Shown here: piece after piece, positions 1 to 33,965 of the stretch | How the letters are laid out: each line of letters starts with the position of its first letter | Position numbering within the stretch: position 1 is the first letter of the stretch | Program-made: the position numbers and the translations under genes | Source: Danio rerio | Taxonomy: Eukaryota > Chordata > Actinopteri > Cypriniformes > Danionidae | DNA: 64,000 nt | Reading direction: 5' to 3' | NCBI RefSeq assembly: GCF_049306965.1 | Contig: NC_133200.1 | Coordinates: 20,146,501-20,210,500, forward strand | Notes under the pieces: model-generated | Told to the model about the DNA's origin: nothing | The model's input: only the letters and a program-made list of their open reading frames with translations | Databases searched by the model: none

Positions 1-818
1 GGTCAGCAATGTTATTAATTATTTTTTTTCATATTATGAGACAATTATTTTTAAAAAAAGTTTATTTTGCAGTTTAATACTTGATTTGACTTTATTTTGA
101 AATGTTTTCTGGCATTTCATCAGGTTTGTTAAAGTGTTTAATCATATTTACATTGTAAAGTTTTGTTTGTGCACATGAATACAATTTGCACTGTTGGTGT
201 TATTTTAACATGCTTTTGTCAATTTTAATATGTTATTTTTCATTTGTTCTATTATTGCTTTATGTGTATAGTTTTATATTTTACTTTTTATAATTGTTGT
301 ATGCTAAGTTGCTGTTTACAGTTTTATATTTTAACTAATGTTATTAAATGAAAATAAGATCCTGAGCCACGAGCCAAAATAAATTATATATTTTTTATAT
401 TTCATTTTATGTTTGTTTCAGTTGATCAAGATGGTTTAGGTGAGGATTTATCTTCATACACTCTTAAATCGCTCTTGTGTTTAAAAAAAAAAACTACATT
501 TCCCACTATTCTTGTGAATTCACCCGGGTTGCCACGTCCTTTGAAATGAGTGACTCGATTCTATAATGTATCCACTTGAATATTATGTGTTTGTTTATCA
601 ACATGTTGGTCGTTTGAAATGTGTTTGGAATAGTTTCGAAAAGCGCAGGTGCTGTATTTTTGCATTTTATTTAAGCAAAGGATCATCCATCTTGTGTTTA
701 TTAGTTCGAGAGATTCGCTTATTTTCCTAGTGGGATCTGGCAACAGTCGCTCGACGTTAGTGCGACTTGAATCACATGAGTCAGATTACTGAAGAACTGT
801 CAATCGAGTCTGCGTGCG
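1..818. other. AT-rich upstream flank
   Basis: No coding exon recognised. The stretch is AT-rich, with a more GC-balanced 90 bases just before the first cax exon that may hold the 5' UTR and promoter. No clear TATA box was identified. Confidence 0.4.
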
Positions 819-839
819 ATGACAGAAGAAATGAGCTGA
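819..839 (+). promoter_or_regulatory. Upstream ORF directly before the exchanger start codon
   Basis: ATG ACA GAA GAA ATG AGC TGA, six sense codons, lies in another frame and ends one nucleotide before the main ATG at 841. Both ATGs have G at -3. If the transcript starts upstream of 819, ribosomes would meet this uORF first. The transcription start itself is not visible. Confidence 0.5.
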
Positions 840-840
840 A

Positions 841-17210
<16,370 letters not shown>

Positions 17211-17436
17211 GAAGGAAAGCCATCAAAGATTGCTATATTCAGTGGGTGATTTACATTATAAAACCCTGCTAACGGTTTATTCATTAACTTTAGTCTTACA
17301 CTGTTTTAGAGTATTTCAATTCTGAAAATTTAATCGGTAACACTTCACTTGAAGGGGTGTGTTCATAAGACTGTCATGAAACCTTTATAATCATGACATT
17401 AATGAGATTTTATACATGCTTATAACAACTTTCATT

Positions 17437-18735
17437 AAGGGTGCTTTCACACTAGCACTTTTGGTCCGCACCTGAGTTCGTTTGACGTCATAGTACGGTA
17501 CGTTTAGCAAGTGTGAATGTGTCTTCTGAACCCGGGTGCGGACCCGTGAACCGTACCCGAGTCTGCCTGAAAGAGGTGGTCTGGGGTACGGTTCTTGCAA
17601 ACTCTGGTACGGTTCACTTCAGATGTGAATGCAATCGTACCAAATAACGGAAGTGAACTATAGTGAACTACTAATTTTAAATAGCCATACTGTGCCAACA
17701 AGTCAACGAGCGTAAAAGCCAATGAAATTGTTGTATTTGAGACTATATTCCAATATTTTATATATGACATTATTTATAGAATATTTGATGGTACGATGGT
17801 ATATACTGTATGTTTACAAATGTCATGTATATTATTGACGGATATTGTAATGCAAAGGTGTCAAAGCCAGTTCCTGGAGGGCCGCAGCCCTATACAGTTT
17901 AGTTCCAACCCTGCTCCAACACAATTACCTGTAGGTTTCAAACAAGCCTGAAGGACTCAATTAGTTTGATCAGGTGTGCTTAATTAAGGTAGTTAAACTG
18001 TTTGGAATAGTACAGGTATTTTATTATGAAACACTTGAACTATTTTGTATAAGGGAACCATTTTTAGTTGATGTGTTTCTCCGCACCTGAGTTCGTTTGA
18101 CGTCATAGTACGGTACGTTTAGCTAGTGTGAATGCGTCTTCTGAATCCGGGTGCGGACCCGTGAACCGTACCCGAGTCTGCCTGAAAGAGGTGGTCTGGG
18201 GTGCGGTTCTTGCGAACTCTGGTACGGTTCACTTCAGATGTGAATGCAATCGTACCAAATAACGGAAGTGAACTATTGTGAACTACCAACTGTACAACAA
18301 ACGATCGTTTTCATAATGTTCGTTTGTTTGTGTGTGTTGTTTCATACTTTGGTGACACGTGCGGGACTGAGCCAGGGCAAACACAGTGATGTCTGCTTGT
18401 CTCCTCCAAAAACAGCTTCTGCAGAAGCTGTGTGATGTTCTGAATGTGCATAATATTTTTGCGGCAGATGGATGCAAGTTGCTTTCTGTATGTCCAAAAA
18501 CTTTTAGTAAAAGCAGAATGACCGCGATGTGCGGAAGTCTTTCCATTTCGGCACTTGCTTGCGTAGCCGTCACCTAGCAACGGCCGTAAACAAAACAGCA
18601 GCTCGATGACGCAAGCGTACCGGGGTTCAGAAGGAAAAAAGACAGTGTGAACACAAACCAACCGAGGAGGTGGCAAGGGGAGACAATCGAACTTGGGTAC
18701 GGTCCAGGCAAATGAACCAAGTGTGAAAGTGTCAT
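17437..18735. repeat. Inner DNA element with 'gtgctttcacac' ends, partly duplicated
   Basis: Starts 'gggtgctttcacactagcac' and ends with the inverted 'aagtgtgaaagtg'. Its first ~220 bases occur twice (about 17451-17678 and 18082-18290), separated by a foreign block at 17678-18081. It contains many 'gtacggttc/gaaccgtac' motifs. No intact coding frame; the 151-residue minus frame at 18311-18766 is not recognisable. Confidence 0.6.
17678..18081 (+). repeat. Duplicated block, shortened copy of 19611-20404
   Basis: 17678-17990 matches 19611-19914 nearly base for base, and 17991-18081 matches 20314-20404. About 399 bases are missing between them. The breakpoint shares a short GT. Because the hAT MITE at 19777-19969 is whole in the downstream copy and cut in this one, this copy is the derived one. 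Confidence 0.8.
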
Positions 18736-19776
18736 TGTTATGACAACTTGACATAAACAAATACACAAGCTGTTTTTGTTTTTGTCACGACAACTTGAGA
18801 TTACCAAGGCAACAAAACTTGTCATAAATCTGTCATAAACATGGTTGTCTTGAAGCCATTATAATTGTGTATTTTATAAGAGCGTCATTATTTTTTTTTT
18901 ACAGTGGCACAAGCTTCATATGACATTTAATATTAATAAGGCTCTTGAAAATTATTTTACAACACTATTTTAATGACAGTTACAGTTTGTTCCACTGGAA
19001 AAAGTGATGAGAAAAATATTCATGACATAATAATAATGGCTTTATGACAATCATGTTTATGACGAGTCATGTTGTCTTGGTAATGTCAAGTTGTTTTGAC
19101 AAGGATAAAGTACAGTTGTAATGTATTTATTTCAAACTGTCATTGACATTTATTAACAGTTGTTATAGACATACATAAAATTACATTAATATTCATGAGG
19201 TGTGTATGATGATTATGAAGGTTTTGTGACCATCTTATAAATAGCCCCTTCAAAAAAAAAAAAAAAGTATTACCAATTACTTTTTGGTACATCTTTAATA
19301 TTTCTTTGCTGTTTAATTTAACCAGAAAACTTAACCACTCTAAAGCGTTTAATAATAAATGTTTGTTACACATACAGGATCTTTATCGGTACAAGACCAT
19401 ATGAGCATTAACAATTTCCACCCAATTTCTCCTGATGGGGAAAAAAAATTGTGAGCAACAATTAGCAACGTGTACACCTATATTTCATTTATTTATGCAA
19501 ATCATCAGTCTGGGTAAGCATTGGCACTTTGAGGACAATTATTTAAAGTAAAAAAAACAATTAATGTAAGCAGTGTGTACATTTGTGTATGAAAAAGCCA
19601 TATGGGCCAAAAATAGCCATACTGTGTCAACGAGCGTAAAAGCCAATGAAATTGTTGTATTTGAGACTATATTCCAATATTTTATATATGACATTATTCA
19701 TAGAATATTTGATGGTACGATGGGATATACTGTATGTTTACAAATGTTATGTATATTATTGACGGATATTGTAATG

Positions 19777-19969
19777 CAAAGGTGTCAAAGCCAGTTCCTG
19801 AAGGGCCGCAGCCCTATACAGTTTAGTTCCAACCCTGCTCCAACACAATTACCTGTAGGTTTCAAACAAGCCTGAAGGACTCAATTAGTTTGATCAGGTG
19901 TACTTAATTAAGGTTGGAACCAAACTGTGCAGAGCTCCGGCCCTCCAGGAACTGGCTTTGACCCCTGTG
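19777..19969. repeat. hAT-type MITE with 8-bp target duplication
   Basis: Inverted ends 'aggtgtcaaagccagttcct' and 'aggaactggctttgacccct' are flanked by direct repeats TTGTAATG at 19769-19776 and 19970-19977. An 8-bp duplication is the hAT hallmark. A related element is at 44750-44939. Confidence 0.8.
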
Positions 19970-20811
19970 TTGTAATGGTTTACTGGCATACACGTGCAAA
20001 CCTTTTATACAATTTAACAATCATACAATTTATTTGAACAGAATTCTATGTTAACACAATAATAAATCACACCTAAACATTATCAAACTGTTGACATGAT
20101 AACATTATTTATGAATTTTGAGATTTTTGGCTTCAATGGCCTTCCATATTCACAAAGAACAGTACATGATCACTGCTTTGACTAAATTTACTGTACTCTT
20201 ACCTTAATGTACTGTATGTGTAAAAAAACAAGTATACATTGGGCTATAAACACAATACATTTTTTTATGATAAAAATGATATATAACGCACAATAAATAA
20301 TATATTTTGATGTAGTTAAACTGTTTGGAATAGTACAGGTATTTTATTATGAAACACTTGAACTATTTTGTAAAAGGGATCCATTTTTAGTTGATGTGTT
20401 TCTCATTCTCTGGTGTTTGACATCATATTAGGTCATAGCATAAATGCATTTATTTTGAATATTTTGCACAATGAACAATTTACGGTCAAAACATTTTTGA
20501 TCTGTTGCGCTGATCTATTGTAAGTACTCCATATTAAAACATGGCTGCGTGTCTATAAAGTATTTCCTACAATTTTTAATGTGTGACTAAAAGTTTTATC
20601 CATTTTTTGGATAATCAAAATACAATAAACATAACTTTTTAAAAAATAAATCCAAAGTGTTTAGAAGTTTCAATGTTTCACGTTATAAATTATCCTGAAT
20701 GCTGCATTTCACATTTGATTTATGCACATTAATCATGGATATTTTGCCATACATTAACTTGAAAATCCGAATCAGAGAGTTTCTGTTTGGCATTGAGGGA
20801 TTAAAAAAAAC

Positions 20812-20817
20812 TTTATT
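20812..20817 (-). terminator. Polyadenylation signal of the orphan GPCR gene
   Basis: AATAAA on the minus strand (tttatt on plus), about 35 nt after the stop codon at 20852-20854. Confidence 0.6.
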
Positions 20818-20851
20818 GATCCCAGCATTGTGTGTCAACAGTGCATAATCT

Positions 20852-23800
20852 CTATGAACGCATGAAAAACGTTTTCCATTTGGTCTTCAGATTGTAAAAT
20901 TCTGTGCGGAACTGAGGATTGACCGCAGCGTAGATGATGGGGTTAGTGATGGATGTCAAGCAGACCAAAGATACGGTTAAAAACTCCAGCTCTCGAAAAA
21001 CCACCATCTGAAACACAGTAGAGACATTAAAAAGACCTCTGTAACTTAATACACTGGATAGGGATGCATTGATTATAGAATTTGGTTGTACGATCATAGT
21101 CTAAGGAATAATTACGGTTATCACGATTATAATGCGTTCATCAATTTCAAAACACTACTAGTTTGGTAAATCACATGAAAACTTTCTTCCTTATATATTT
21201 TTATATATAGAATATTTATTGTTGCTCTATAACCAAATAATACTACAATAATAATATAATTATAATACAACAATAATAATACAGAATAAAATAATAATAA
21301 AAACAAACAATAGTCCATTTCTCTTTCCACTTAAAAGTAAAAAAAAAGCGATGTGCCTCCATTGGAAATAACAAACTTGCACACACAAAGGACGCAATAT
21401 GTGAATGTAAAGGCTGTGTTTATATATTAAATATGTGAAGGCTGATTTACATGTGGTGTGAAAGAGGCATCAGTTGATTGCATCGGCCATAGTTAATCCA
21501 ATGTGCGTGCGTATTAGCTTCAGTGTACAAGCTCTGAACTGTAAACTAGCGCACAGTTGCCATAACTTAGTTCCTGCAGTTTTGTTCCATGCAGAAACAC
21601 GGTGTTGAGAAACCTCAACAATTTATTGACCGTGTCGAATTAAAGCGTGATTAATAGTGAAAACATTTAAGCATAGTATCCCTAATAGTGGATAATATGC
21701 CTTAAACTTGGTACCATTATGATTTTAAAATGATTTTTTTTAAGTTAATAAACATAGCCAAAAGATGATTTTTAACAAAGACTTTAAATATATCTTCAAC
21801 CATTTTATCATCTGTTCATGTTCTAAGCATAAATAAACAAGAAAAAATATTGTAATTATTACTACTACATCTACTATAGTGTTATTTTTAGCAGTAGCTA
21901 TTTTTTCTTGTTTAAACACAACAAAAACACAACATATATTTTATGCTAATCTATCGTTTATGCTTAAACTTCATATTATTATTATTATTATTATCATATG
22001 TACTATTATTGTTTTATTTTTTATATTAATTATATATTTGAATTAATCCTTTAATTTGGATCTATGTTTTTTATGAGCCAAAGAAAAAATAATAATAAAT
22101 AGATTACACATCATTTAATTTTTATTTCTTAAGCATTAATAAAATATCTGGAAATTGACATAAAGCTGAAGTTCCAATTATTAGCCTCCCTTAGCCTGTT
22201 TATTTTTTTCCCCCTAATTTCTGTTTAACGGAAAGCAGATTTTTTTCAACACGTTTCAAAAAGAACTGATTTATTTTATCTTTGCCATGACAACAGTAAA
22301 TAATATTTGACTAGAACTTTTTCAAGACACTTCTATACAGCTTAAAGTGACATTTAAAGGCTTAACTAGGTTAATTAGGTTAACTAGACAGGATAGGGTA
22401 ATTAGGCAAGTTATTGTATAACGATGGTTTGTTCTGGACACTATCAAAAAATATAGCTTAAAGTATTGAACATTGCTTTATCTTTACTTAACTTTCAATT
22501 GAATTTACAATATAAATTGTGTTAGAGACAAGCTAATCTATAAACCAAACTTTAAATCATACGTTTAAAGCAGTTTTCGAAATGTACTGTCATTTAAACG
22601 AAAGGCAGTTCAATATTTAATATTGTCCCAAAACTCACTATTAGGTGGCCATTTCGAGAATAGAAGTGATTCAGAATCACTGTGGTGATCAGTGGGATCC
22701 AGAAGACGAGGAAGGTGAAGATGATGTATCCAGAGCGCTTAGCCAGTTTGCTCTCCTTCTTGGCGTTTCCTCGTTCCCGTTGAGCGAGTGAAGGCATCAT
22801 ACAGACAGCTCCAGCCATCTCCTCCTCTTCCTGCTTCTGCTGTGGATCTGATGCTCCTGGAGGAGCTTTAGCACCATCTTCTCCAGTTTCTGACATTGGA
22901 CACATTTCGGAGGTTGTATCTTGCTGGGCTTTCGAATGTTCTTCACCTCTTCCATCGTGTGAAGTTCGAGATGTTTCTGAAGTAACAGCTTGCAGATTGT
23001 TTGACTCAAAAGTACCATCTTTTTCTTCAGTTGATGGAACAGTAATATCTTGATGGTTTTCTAATCGTTCTTTAATCGTTCTTGATTTATGAGATGTTTC
23101 TGATGTTAAAATGTTTCTCTCAAAAGTACAATTTTCATTATTAGTTGATGGAGAAGTATTTTGGTGGCTTTTTAATTGTTCTTCAGCACTTTTTTCAGGA
23201 TCTTCTCTGACATTGGAGAAAGAAGTACGATCTTCTGGAGCATTTGACTCAAAATTCGATGGAGAAGAAGTATCTTGATGATTTTTTAATTTTTCTGATG
23301 ATTGTAAACTTTCTGGAGCAACTTTCTGATAGTTGTTTGGCTCCACATCACCAAGAGATTCTTCAGAAATGTCTTCATTACTAATTTGAAAGGTGGTTTT
23401 CTTAACCACGCTAACATCTTCATTAAATGTTGGAGAACTTTCTGTAGAAGTATTTTGATGGTCGCTTGGCTCCATAATACCTTTAAAAATCAGTGGTTCT
23501 TCATTGTTGAGTTTGTCTTTATCGAGTTTCTTAGCCATGTTTGAATTTAAAGAATCAGACACGGTTGTTTTGGGAAGTTCCTCAGATACAGGCTTCAAAT
23601 CTCCACATGACGCTTTTCCATTGGCTTCCATCTGCGGGTTTTTGTTATCACTTTTGAAAATGGCATTTATTTCCTTCTTTTTCTGCTTTTTATCCTCTTT
23701 CTTCTTATCTGGGGGCGGCAACGAACCCTTGTCGAATATTTTACGTTCATGTGCTTTTACCAAAAGAAAAATACGCCCGTAAAATCCAATGATGATCGTC

Positions 23801-24402
23801 AAGCAAACAAACCAGACTGGAATTAAGATATAAAATCCAAACGTATCATACGAATCCAACGTTTCCATCTGCAAACCTCTGCATCGTACATAAACCGGCG
23901 AGTCTTTCGCAAAAATCACGCAAATAGCCGATATGGAGATCGGCACCAGCCAGGTCAAGGGAATCCACACCATTATACGTTTTCGGCGTTCGGCACTTTT
24001 AAACGGATTCGCAATAGCTTGAAATCGCTCGGCGCTAATACATGCCAGTGTTAACAACTGAACGCAACAGATAAGAGAAAATGACGCAATTTGCACACTG
24101 CAAAAAAGCAACCCGAGATCGTGCGCATCCCTAGAGCTCACAATAATACTGAGCAGCAATGGACAGTCAATAGAGCATCTAAAGATGTCAATTACAGCCA
24201 GATTTACCAGGAGAGCGTTGTTGGACGTCTGAAGCGACTTTTGGCGATAAACGGCCCAAGCAACAAATAAGTTTGCGACAATTCCTACATGTAAAGCCAC
24301 CAGCAAAACCAGACAATTGACAGCTACAAACACGGCTTGTGCAGTTTCTTGCCATGTGTTGTTCTTCACTTGTTCCCAAAAAGAAGTGGAATTGCTTCTC
24401 AT
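20852..24402 (-). CDS. Class A orphan GPCR with very long repeat-bearing intracellular loop 3
   Basis: Two coding exons: 22639-24402 (588 codons) and 20852-21007 (51 codons plus stop). The intron falls just after TM6 (ATA|gtgagt ... tttcag|ATG), in phase 0; total 639 aa. N-terminal sequons NST and NNT precede TM1. Class A marks are LAVID (D72) in TM2, C101 and C174 as the likely disulphide, AERF (125-127) in place of DRY, FLVFWIP (W568, P570) in TM6 and NPIIY (610-614) in TM7. The residue matching the opsin retinal lysine is Cys, so this is not an opsin. Loop 3 spans about 217-554, rich in Lys near TM5, then Ser/Thr/Glu/Asn with a repeat. AATAAA lies at 20812-20817. I do not recognise the subfamily; ligand unknown. 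It sits on the same strand as the opsin at 26.4-31.8 kb. Confidence 0.85.
22168..22465. repeat. Truncated copy of the 'cagttgaagtcagaatta' DNA element
   Basis: Shares the blocks 'ccaattattagcctcccttag', 'cttctatacagcttaaagtg' and 'ggttaattaggttaactaga' with the family copies at 3310 and 45089. It lies in the single GPCR intron. Confidence 0.7.
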
Positions 24403-26440
24403 CTCCAGTCAAAAAACGAATAATTCCATCTGTTTTTAAATTCCCATGAATAACGTTCACCGTTTGCTTTGGTCTTCTGCTTTTTAGTGAGCTTGCAGTA
24501 ATCAAGCTCTTTATTTTAACCCTCATCATCACCATGGTTCTCTATTTGTTTGCGTTTTTCAATTAACACCCTGCTGGGCGCGGCCACTGGGGATGGGTTT
24601 TGTTTTAGGCAATTTGCTGGTTCTAGATGTCATCTCACAGACAGGAAAATGCCAATTACTGCACAAAGGGGGATTTTCAATATACTATTTCAGGTTTTGT
24701 TTAGTTTGGTAAAAAATTTTTTTATTATTTTCAAAAGGTTTTTGCATAATCAAAGTAAGATTTTTTTTTATACCAAAGTTGTCATAATAAACACTGATCT
24801 TTAAGAGATTTTTAATCATCTAGTTTATGCCCTTGTTGCCATGGTGATCAGGTCAGTAATCTGATTATGAGGAGATTAATTTGGGAAAGGTTTTACTCTC
24901 GATGCAAGATGTCTTCTGGGATTAAGAAGCTCATTTTTAACCTCGTTATTTTGGTTATTTAATTTCATTTGTTATCTATATGCAGAAAATATTATTTTAA
25001 ATAGTTTCTATATATTAAAAATGTCCTGTTAAATTAATAACGATGAATATCATTTCTTGATGAAGAACATGGATTTTTCATTCCATGATTTATAGAAGAA
25101 ACCCATTCAAAAATATAAGTCAGAGTCAAACAGTTTATAAATGAAAAATGTTGTTGGATAATAATTTAATCTGATGGCAAATTAACAACCTGCTATTTAA
25201 CGATGTAGCCCTAAAATGCTGATTCATTTTTTATTGAAAATCTTTATACTCTGTCAATGTCCTTCAAACCACAAGATTTAAAACATTTAGCTTTATATAT
25301 TTTAGTAAGTAAAGATCAGAATAAATGTTTTGTTATATTTTCACAAAGGTTATTTGAAATTGAAACACAGTAAATATGATTTCTATGTAAGCAAAATCAT
25401 GGTGAATGTCGATTTAATCTTTGATCTGTAAAAACTGGATACTCATTTTTGAACAATTTTAAATACAATATATTATTTAATTAGTCTTTAAAATGATCTA
25501 AGTTTGGTCATTAACATGATTTAAATCTAGCAGTTTCACAAATTAGCATAAACAATTAACAAATGTAGGAGTATTTTGAAAATCTCTGATATCGGCGAAT
25601 AACCAAAATATTTAGCTTCCATAAAATTCACTATTATTACAAATATTTGGAACAATGTTAATGTTGAAAACTGTTCTGCTAAACATTTATCGGAATAGTT
25701 CAAAACAACAGTATAGAAACGCATAAAAATACCAGCCAAGAAACTGTAATGGCAATAGATTAGGTCTATTAACGTGAAAGTTCACCCAAAATTTTTAAAT
25801 AATTTTTCCAAGCATGTTCGAGTTTCTCCTGAACACAAAAGATATTTTGAAGACTGGTGGGGGGGGGATGGGTGATCGTTTACTTCAATGGTAGTTATAG
25901 TGTTTCTACAATCAGAATATCTTATTTCGTGTTCAACAGAAGAAAGAAATTCATAAACGTTTAGAACCCGTTAAGTGTAAAAGAGTTAATGGTGAGGGCC
26001 TTTGTATTTTTTGGGTGAACGATCTTGTCACAACTGCCTTGCATGGTTTCTCACTTGTGGAGCTGCACATCGATGGATTCGCTCTTCAGTGTTTGGACCT
26101 TCAGCAGTGAAACTACACCATTTGACACACAGTAAATTAAAATGATGTTTGAACATGACCTCTAAAATCACATTGACTGACCTCGAATCAGACTGGATTG
26201 ACCCTGCTTTGGCCCCTTTGCATTGATGATCCCATTAACGGACCACCAGTTTCTCGAGAAATGTATCGACCGCAGGATTCTCGAAACTGGACAAACACAT
26301 ATCAGACAATGACTAATCATTTCACTTTAAAATCCGCATGAACCAGAAGTTTCTGAGACTTTTGTTTCAGTGTGTTGATGTACTTCCAACTGATTGGCAT
26401 ATTGAGTAGGGACAGGGCTTTCTTTTTGCGTATCATTCCC
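24403..26440. other. Intergenic stretch between orphan GPCR and opsin
   Basis: No gene seen. A fold-back MITE occupies 25779-26020 (starts AGTTCACCCAAAATTT, ends TTTTTTGGGTGAAC, with 'gtgttcaacagaagaaagaa' inside). A dispersed repeat with 'gctgcacatcgatggattcg' and 'ccttcagcagtgaaac' follows at about 26035-26200; relatives are at 42835-43045, 49765-49960 (inverted) and 59020-59245. The GPCR promoter is presumably just above 24402. Confidence 0.6.
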
Positions 26441-31808
<5,368 letters not shown>

Positions 31809-32640
31809 GATGATTCGGAATGATCTTCAGCCTCTGGACACTCGGAGGTTTTGTTTTTGAGGCCAGTCACGTCGCTATATTTACAGATTTCACTAATAGG
31901 ATCAGATGTTGGCTTGGGATAATACCATATCATTTTTCTTTATATCGTCAGAAAGTAAATCTGGAGCATCTGGTCACAGTTAAAATCCATTTGTCAAATT
32001 ACTGTTTGATGTTTTAATCTTTTATTGAAAGCAATCTTTACCTCAGAAAAATACAGAGAGATATTGGTGGGATTCTGTTTTAGGATAATCATTTGTATAT
32101 GGTTATTGACATTCAAAAAAATAAGGAAAGAAAAATCACAAAACAATCAATTATAATTAATTTGCTTACATTTGTAATAAATAAAATACACTTCAAATAA
32201 AGGTTTTAAACATCCAGCCATCTGAACAAGTACCATTCAGTATCAAAAAAAACAATCTAACAAAACAAATCTGTTCGTGTGCGTTCTTCATTTTGACAAA
32301 GCCAAATAAATCCCCTTTAATACGTGACTTCAAAACAATATTCATATATAGTCTACACCACTTTCAATATACTGAAATGATACAAACATCAAAAATATGT
32401 TTAACATCAGCAAAAATGCCCTACAGACAAACATGTCAAACAAAAAGGAATACAATATGCTCTTTCAGTGTAAAAGTCACAAGAATCTCTTATATGTTGC
32501 TATAATGTTGATTTATAATCATATACACACTGTCGACATCTGACTAAAGCACACAATAGACTTCAAAAATCTGAAACCACGATTCAAAATCTAATTTAAA
32601 GCAGGAAAGCTTTAGGATTTTTAAACATTGGATTAAAAAA
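31809..32640. other. Opsin upstream flank, nothing else seen
   Basis: Presumed promoter side of the opsin gene. AT-rich with no exon or known repeat recognised. Possible photoreceptor (OTX/CRX-like) sites were not scored. Confidence 0.4.
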
Positions 32641-32689
32641 ATCTAGTGTGTATTTAGATGAAACATTTGACACATTTTTATATGCTGAA

Positions 32690-33965
32690 TGTACTTTTAA
32701 AAATATCATCACGACTGCTGAGTTACTGGATTTCCTTACTAATAGGTCTCAGAGGGTTAGGGTTAACAGTATTCTGTCAGATCCTATGACTATCACCACA
32801 GGGGTGTGTTCTTTCTCCTCTCCTTTACATCCTATTCACAAATGAGTTTCGTAGTCCCTTTAAAAAAATGGTACATTTGTAGGTTTGCAGATGACATCGT
32901 TATTGTAAGTTTGTTGGTTGGTGAGGAGGAAGAACATGGACCTGTCGTTGAGTATTTTACAAATTGGTGTCGAGAGGCTGATCTAAATTTGAACACAGAG
33001 GAGATGTGCATTGACCTGTGGTGGAAGCAAGAATTAGTTCTAGGTAATATACTGTAGTTGACAATCACCAGATAATAAATTAAATTTGAATGAAAATACT
33101 GAAAGACTATGTAGGACTGGCCAACAAAGTCTTTATTTTCTGCAAAAATTAGCAAGGTTTAATATTGATTGGACTCTTATGGTGGCATTTTATAAGGCCA
33201 ATAGAGAATCCATTTGAACCTTTTCAATGATTTGTTGGTTTGCTTTTTTAAAGGTTAAATAGAAGAACTAAAAACCTGAACTTTAAATACCTGCAGTAAA
33301 GTATTAGGAGTAAAAGTGCCAGGATTATCCTATTTGTATGAAATCCAGGTGGTATTGACCTTATTCTCCGCCGACGAGTGGGTGCTGCCATTTGAATCTT
33401 TTTGGCTTGAGATCTCCGGTCTCATTCATTTCCATTCATTTTTAGACATTAAAAACTGCTCATTATGCTGCTTGATGTTGCAAATTGATATTTTCTTGTT
33501 ATTTTATTCTACTTGGTCTGTATAGTCATGCAAACATTTGTTTGTAGAGCAAGTAGTTTGACCGTTTTCTGCCGTTTATTATTCCTAGTCATTTCTCCCA
33601 TTGGTGACTGAATCGGAAGTTCTAAGACAATCGCGAAAACAGGCGCACTTCCGCATTTTAGAATAAGGTCAATAGAAAGCCCATCAGATTACATCTGATA
33701 TATCCCATCCTCTTTTTGATTCATTTCAAATCCTTCCCTCAGGATCTCGGGTACCTTTGGTAAGGATCACCAGATTTAAATGGTCATTTGTTCTTCGTGC
33801 GATTGATTTGCTGAATTTTAATGGGAAGGTAGTTGCTGCTTTTAGTACTATTAATGTTGTTTAATGTTTGTCTTAAGTGTGTGGTTTTCTATGTGTTGTA
33901 AATTTATTATGCTGCAGAACAAATCGCCCCAAAAGGGGACAATAAAGTTTACAGTAACAGTAAAT
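32690..33965 (+). mobile_element. L2/Rex1-like LINE remnant (reverse transcriptase and 3' end), interrupted by a MITE
   Basis: Decayed non-LTR retrotransposon. The reverse-transcriptase palm motif FADDIVIVSLL is readable near 32880-32930, preceded by a piece equivalent to 'ILSDPMTITTGV' (32770-32805) and followed by 'FTNWCREADLNLNTEE' (32960-33000), wording typical of L2/CR1-group LINEs in fish. Later pieces around 33110-33330 keep the 'LYFLQKLARF' type segment in shifted frames. The 3' tail near 33700-33960 ends 'gggacaataaagtt'. Several frameshifts and stops, including one between the RT blocks, make it dead. A 322-bp MITE at 33353-33674 sits inside. Confidence 0.75.
33353..33674. repeat. 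MITE with TATTGACCTTATTCT ends, copy 1
   Basis: Starts TATTGACCTTATTCTCCGCC and ends with the inverted AGAATAAGGTCAATA. Sister copies are at 51173-51474 and 55892-56213. Inserted in the LINE remnant, so younger than it. Confidence 0.85.

Larger units (their letters stand above)
17336..19274. repeat. Outer MITE with 'ggtaacact' ends, split by nested insertions
   Basis: The left arm (17336-17436) reads GGTAACACTTCACTTGAAGG then 'cctttataatcatgacatta'. The right arm (about 18736-19274) carries the same blocks inverted and ends AGTATTACC. Arms of this kind belong to a common zebrafish fold-back element. A second element sits between the arms. The left edge lies 126 bases after the cax stop codon. 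Confidence 0.65.

Noticed and set aside
18311-18766. 151-residue minus-strand frame
   Set aside because: Lies wholly inside a repeated non-autonomous DNA element, overlaps other frames and matches no protein I know.
32806-33057. 83-residue plus frame with FADD motif as a host gene
   Set aside because: It is the reverse-transcriptase palm of a dead L2-like LINE, with broken frames either side.
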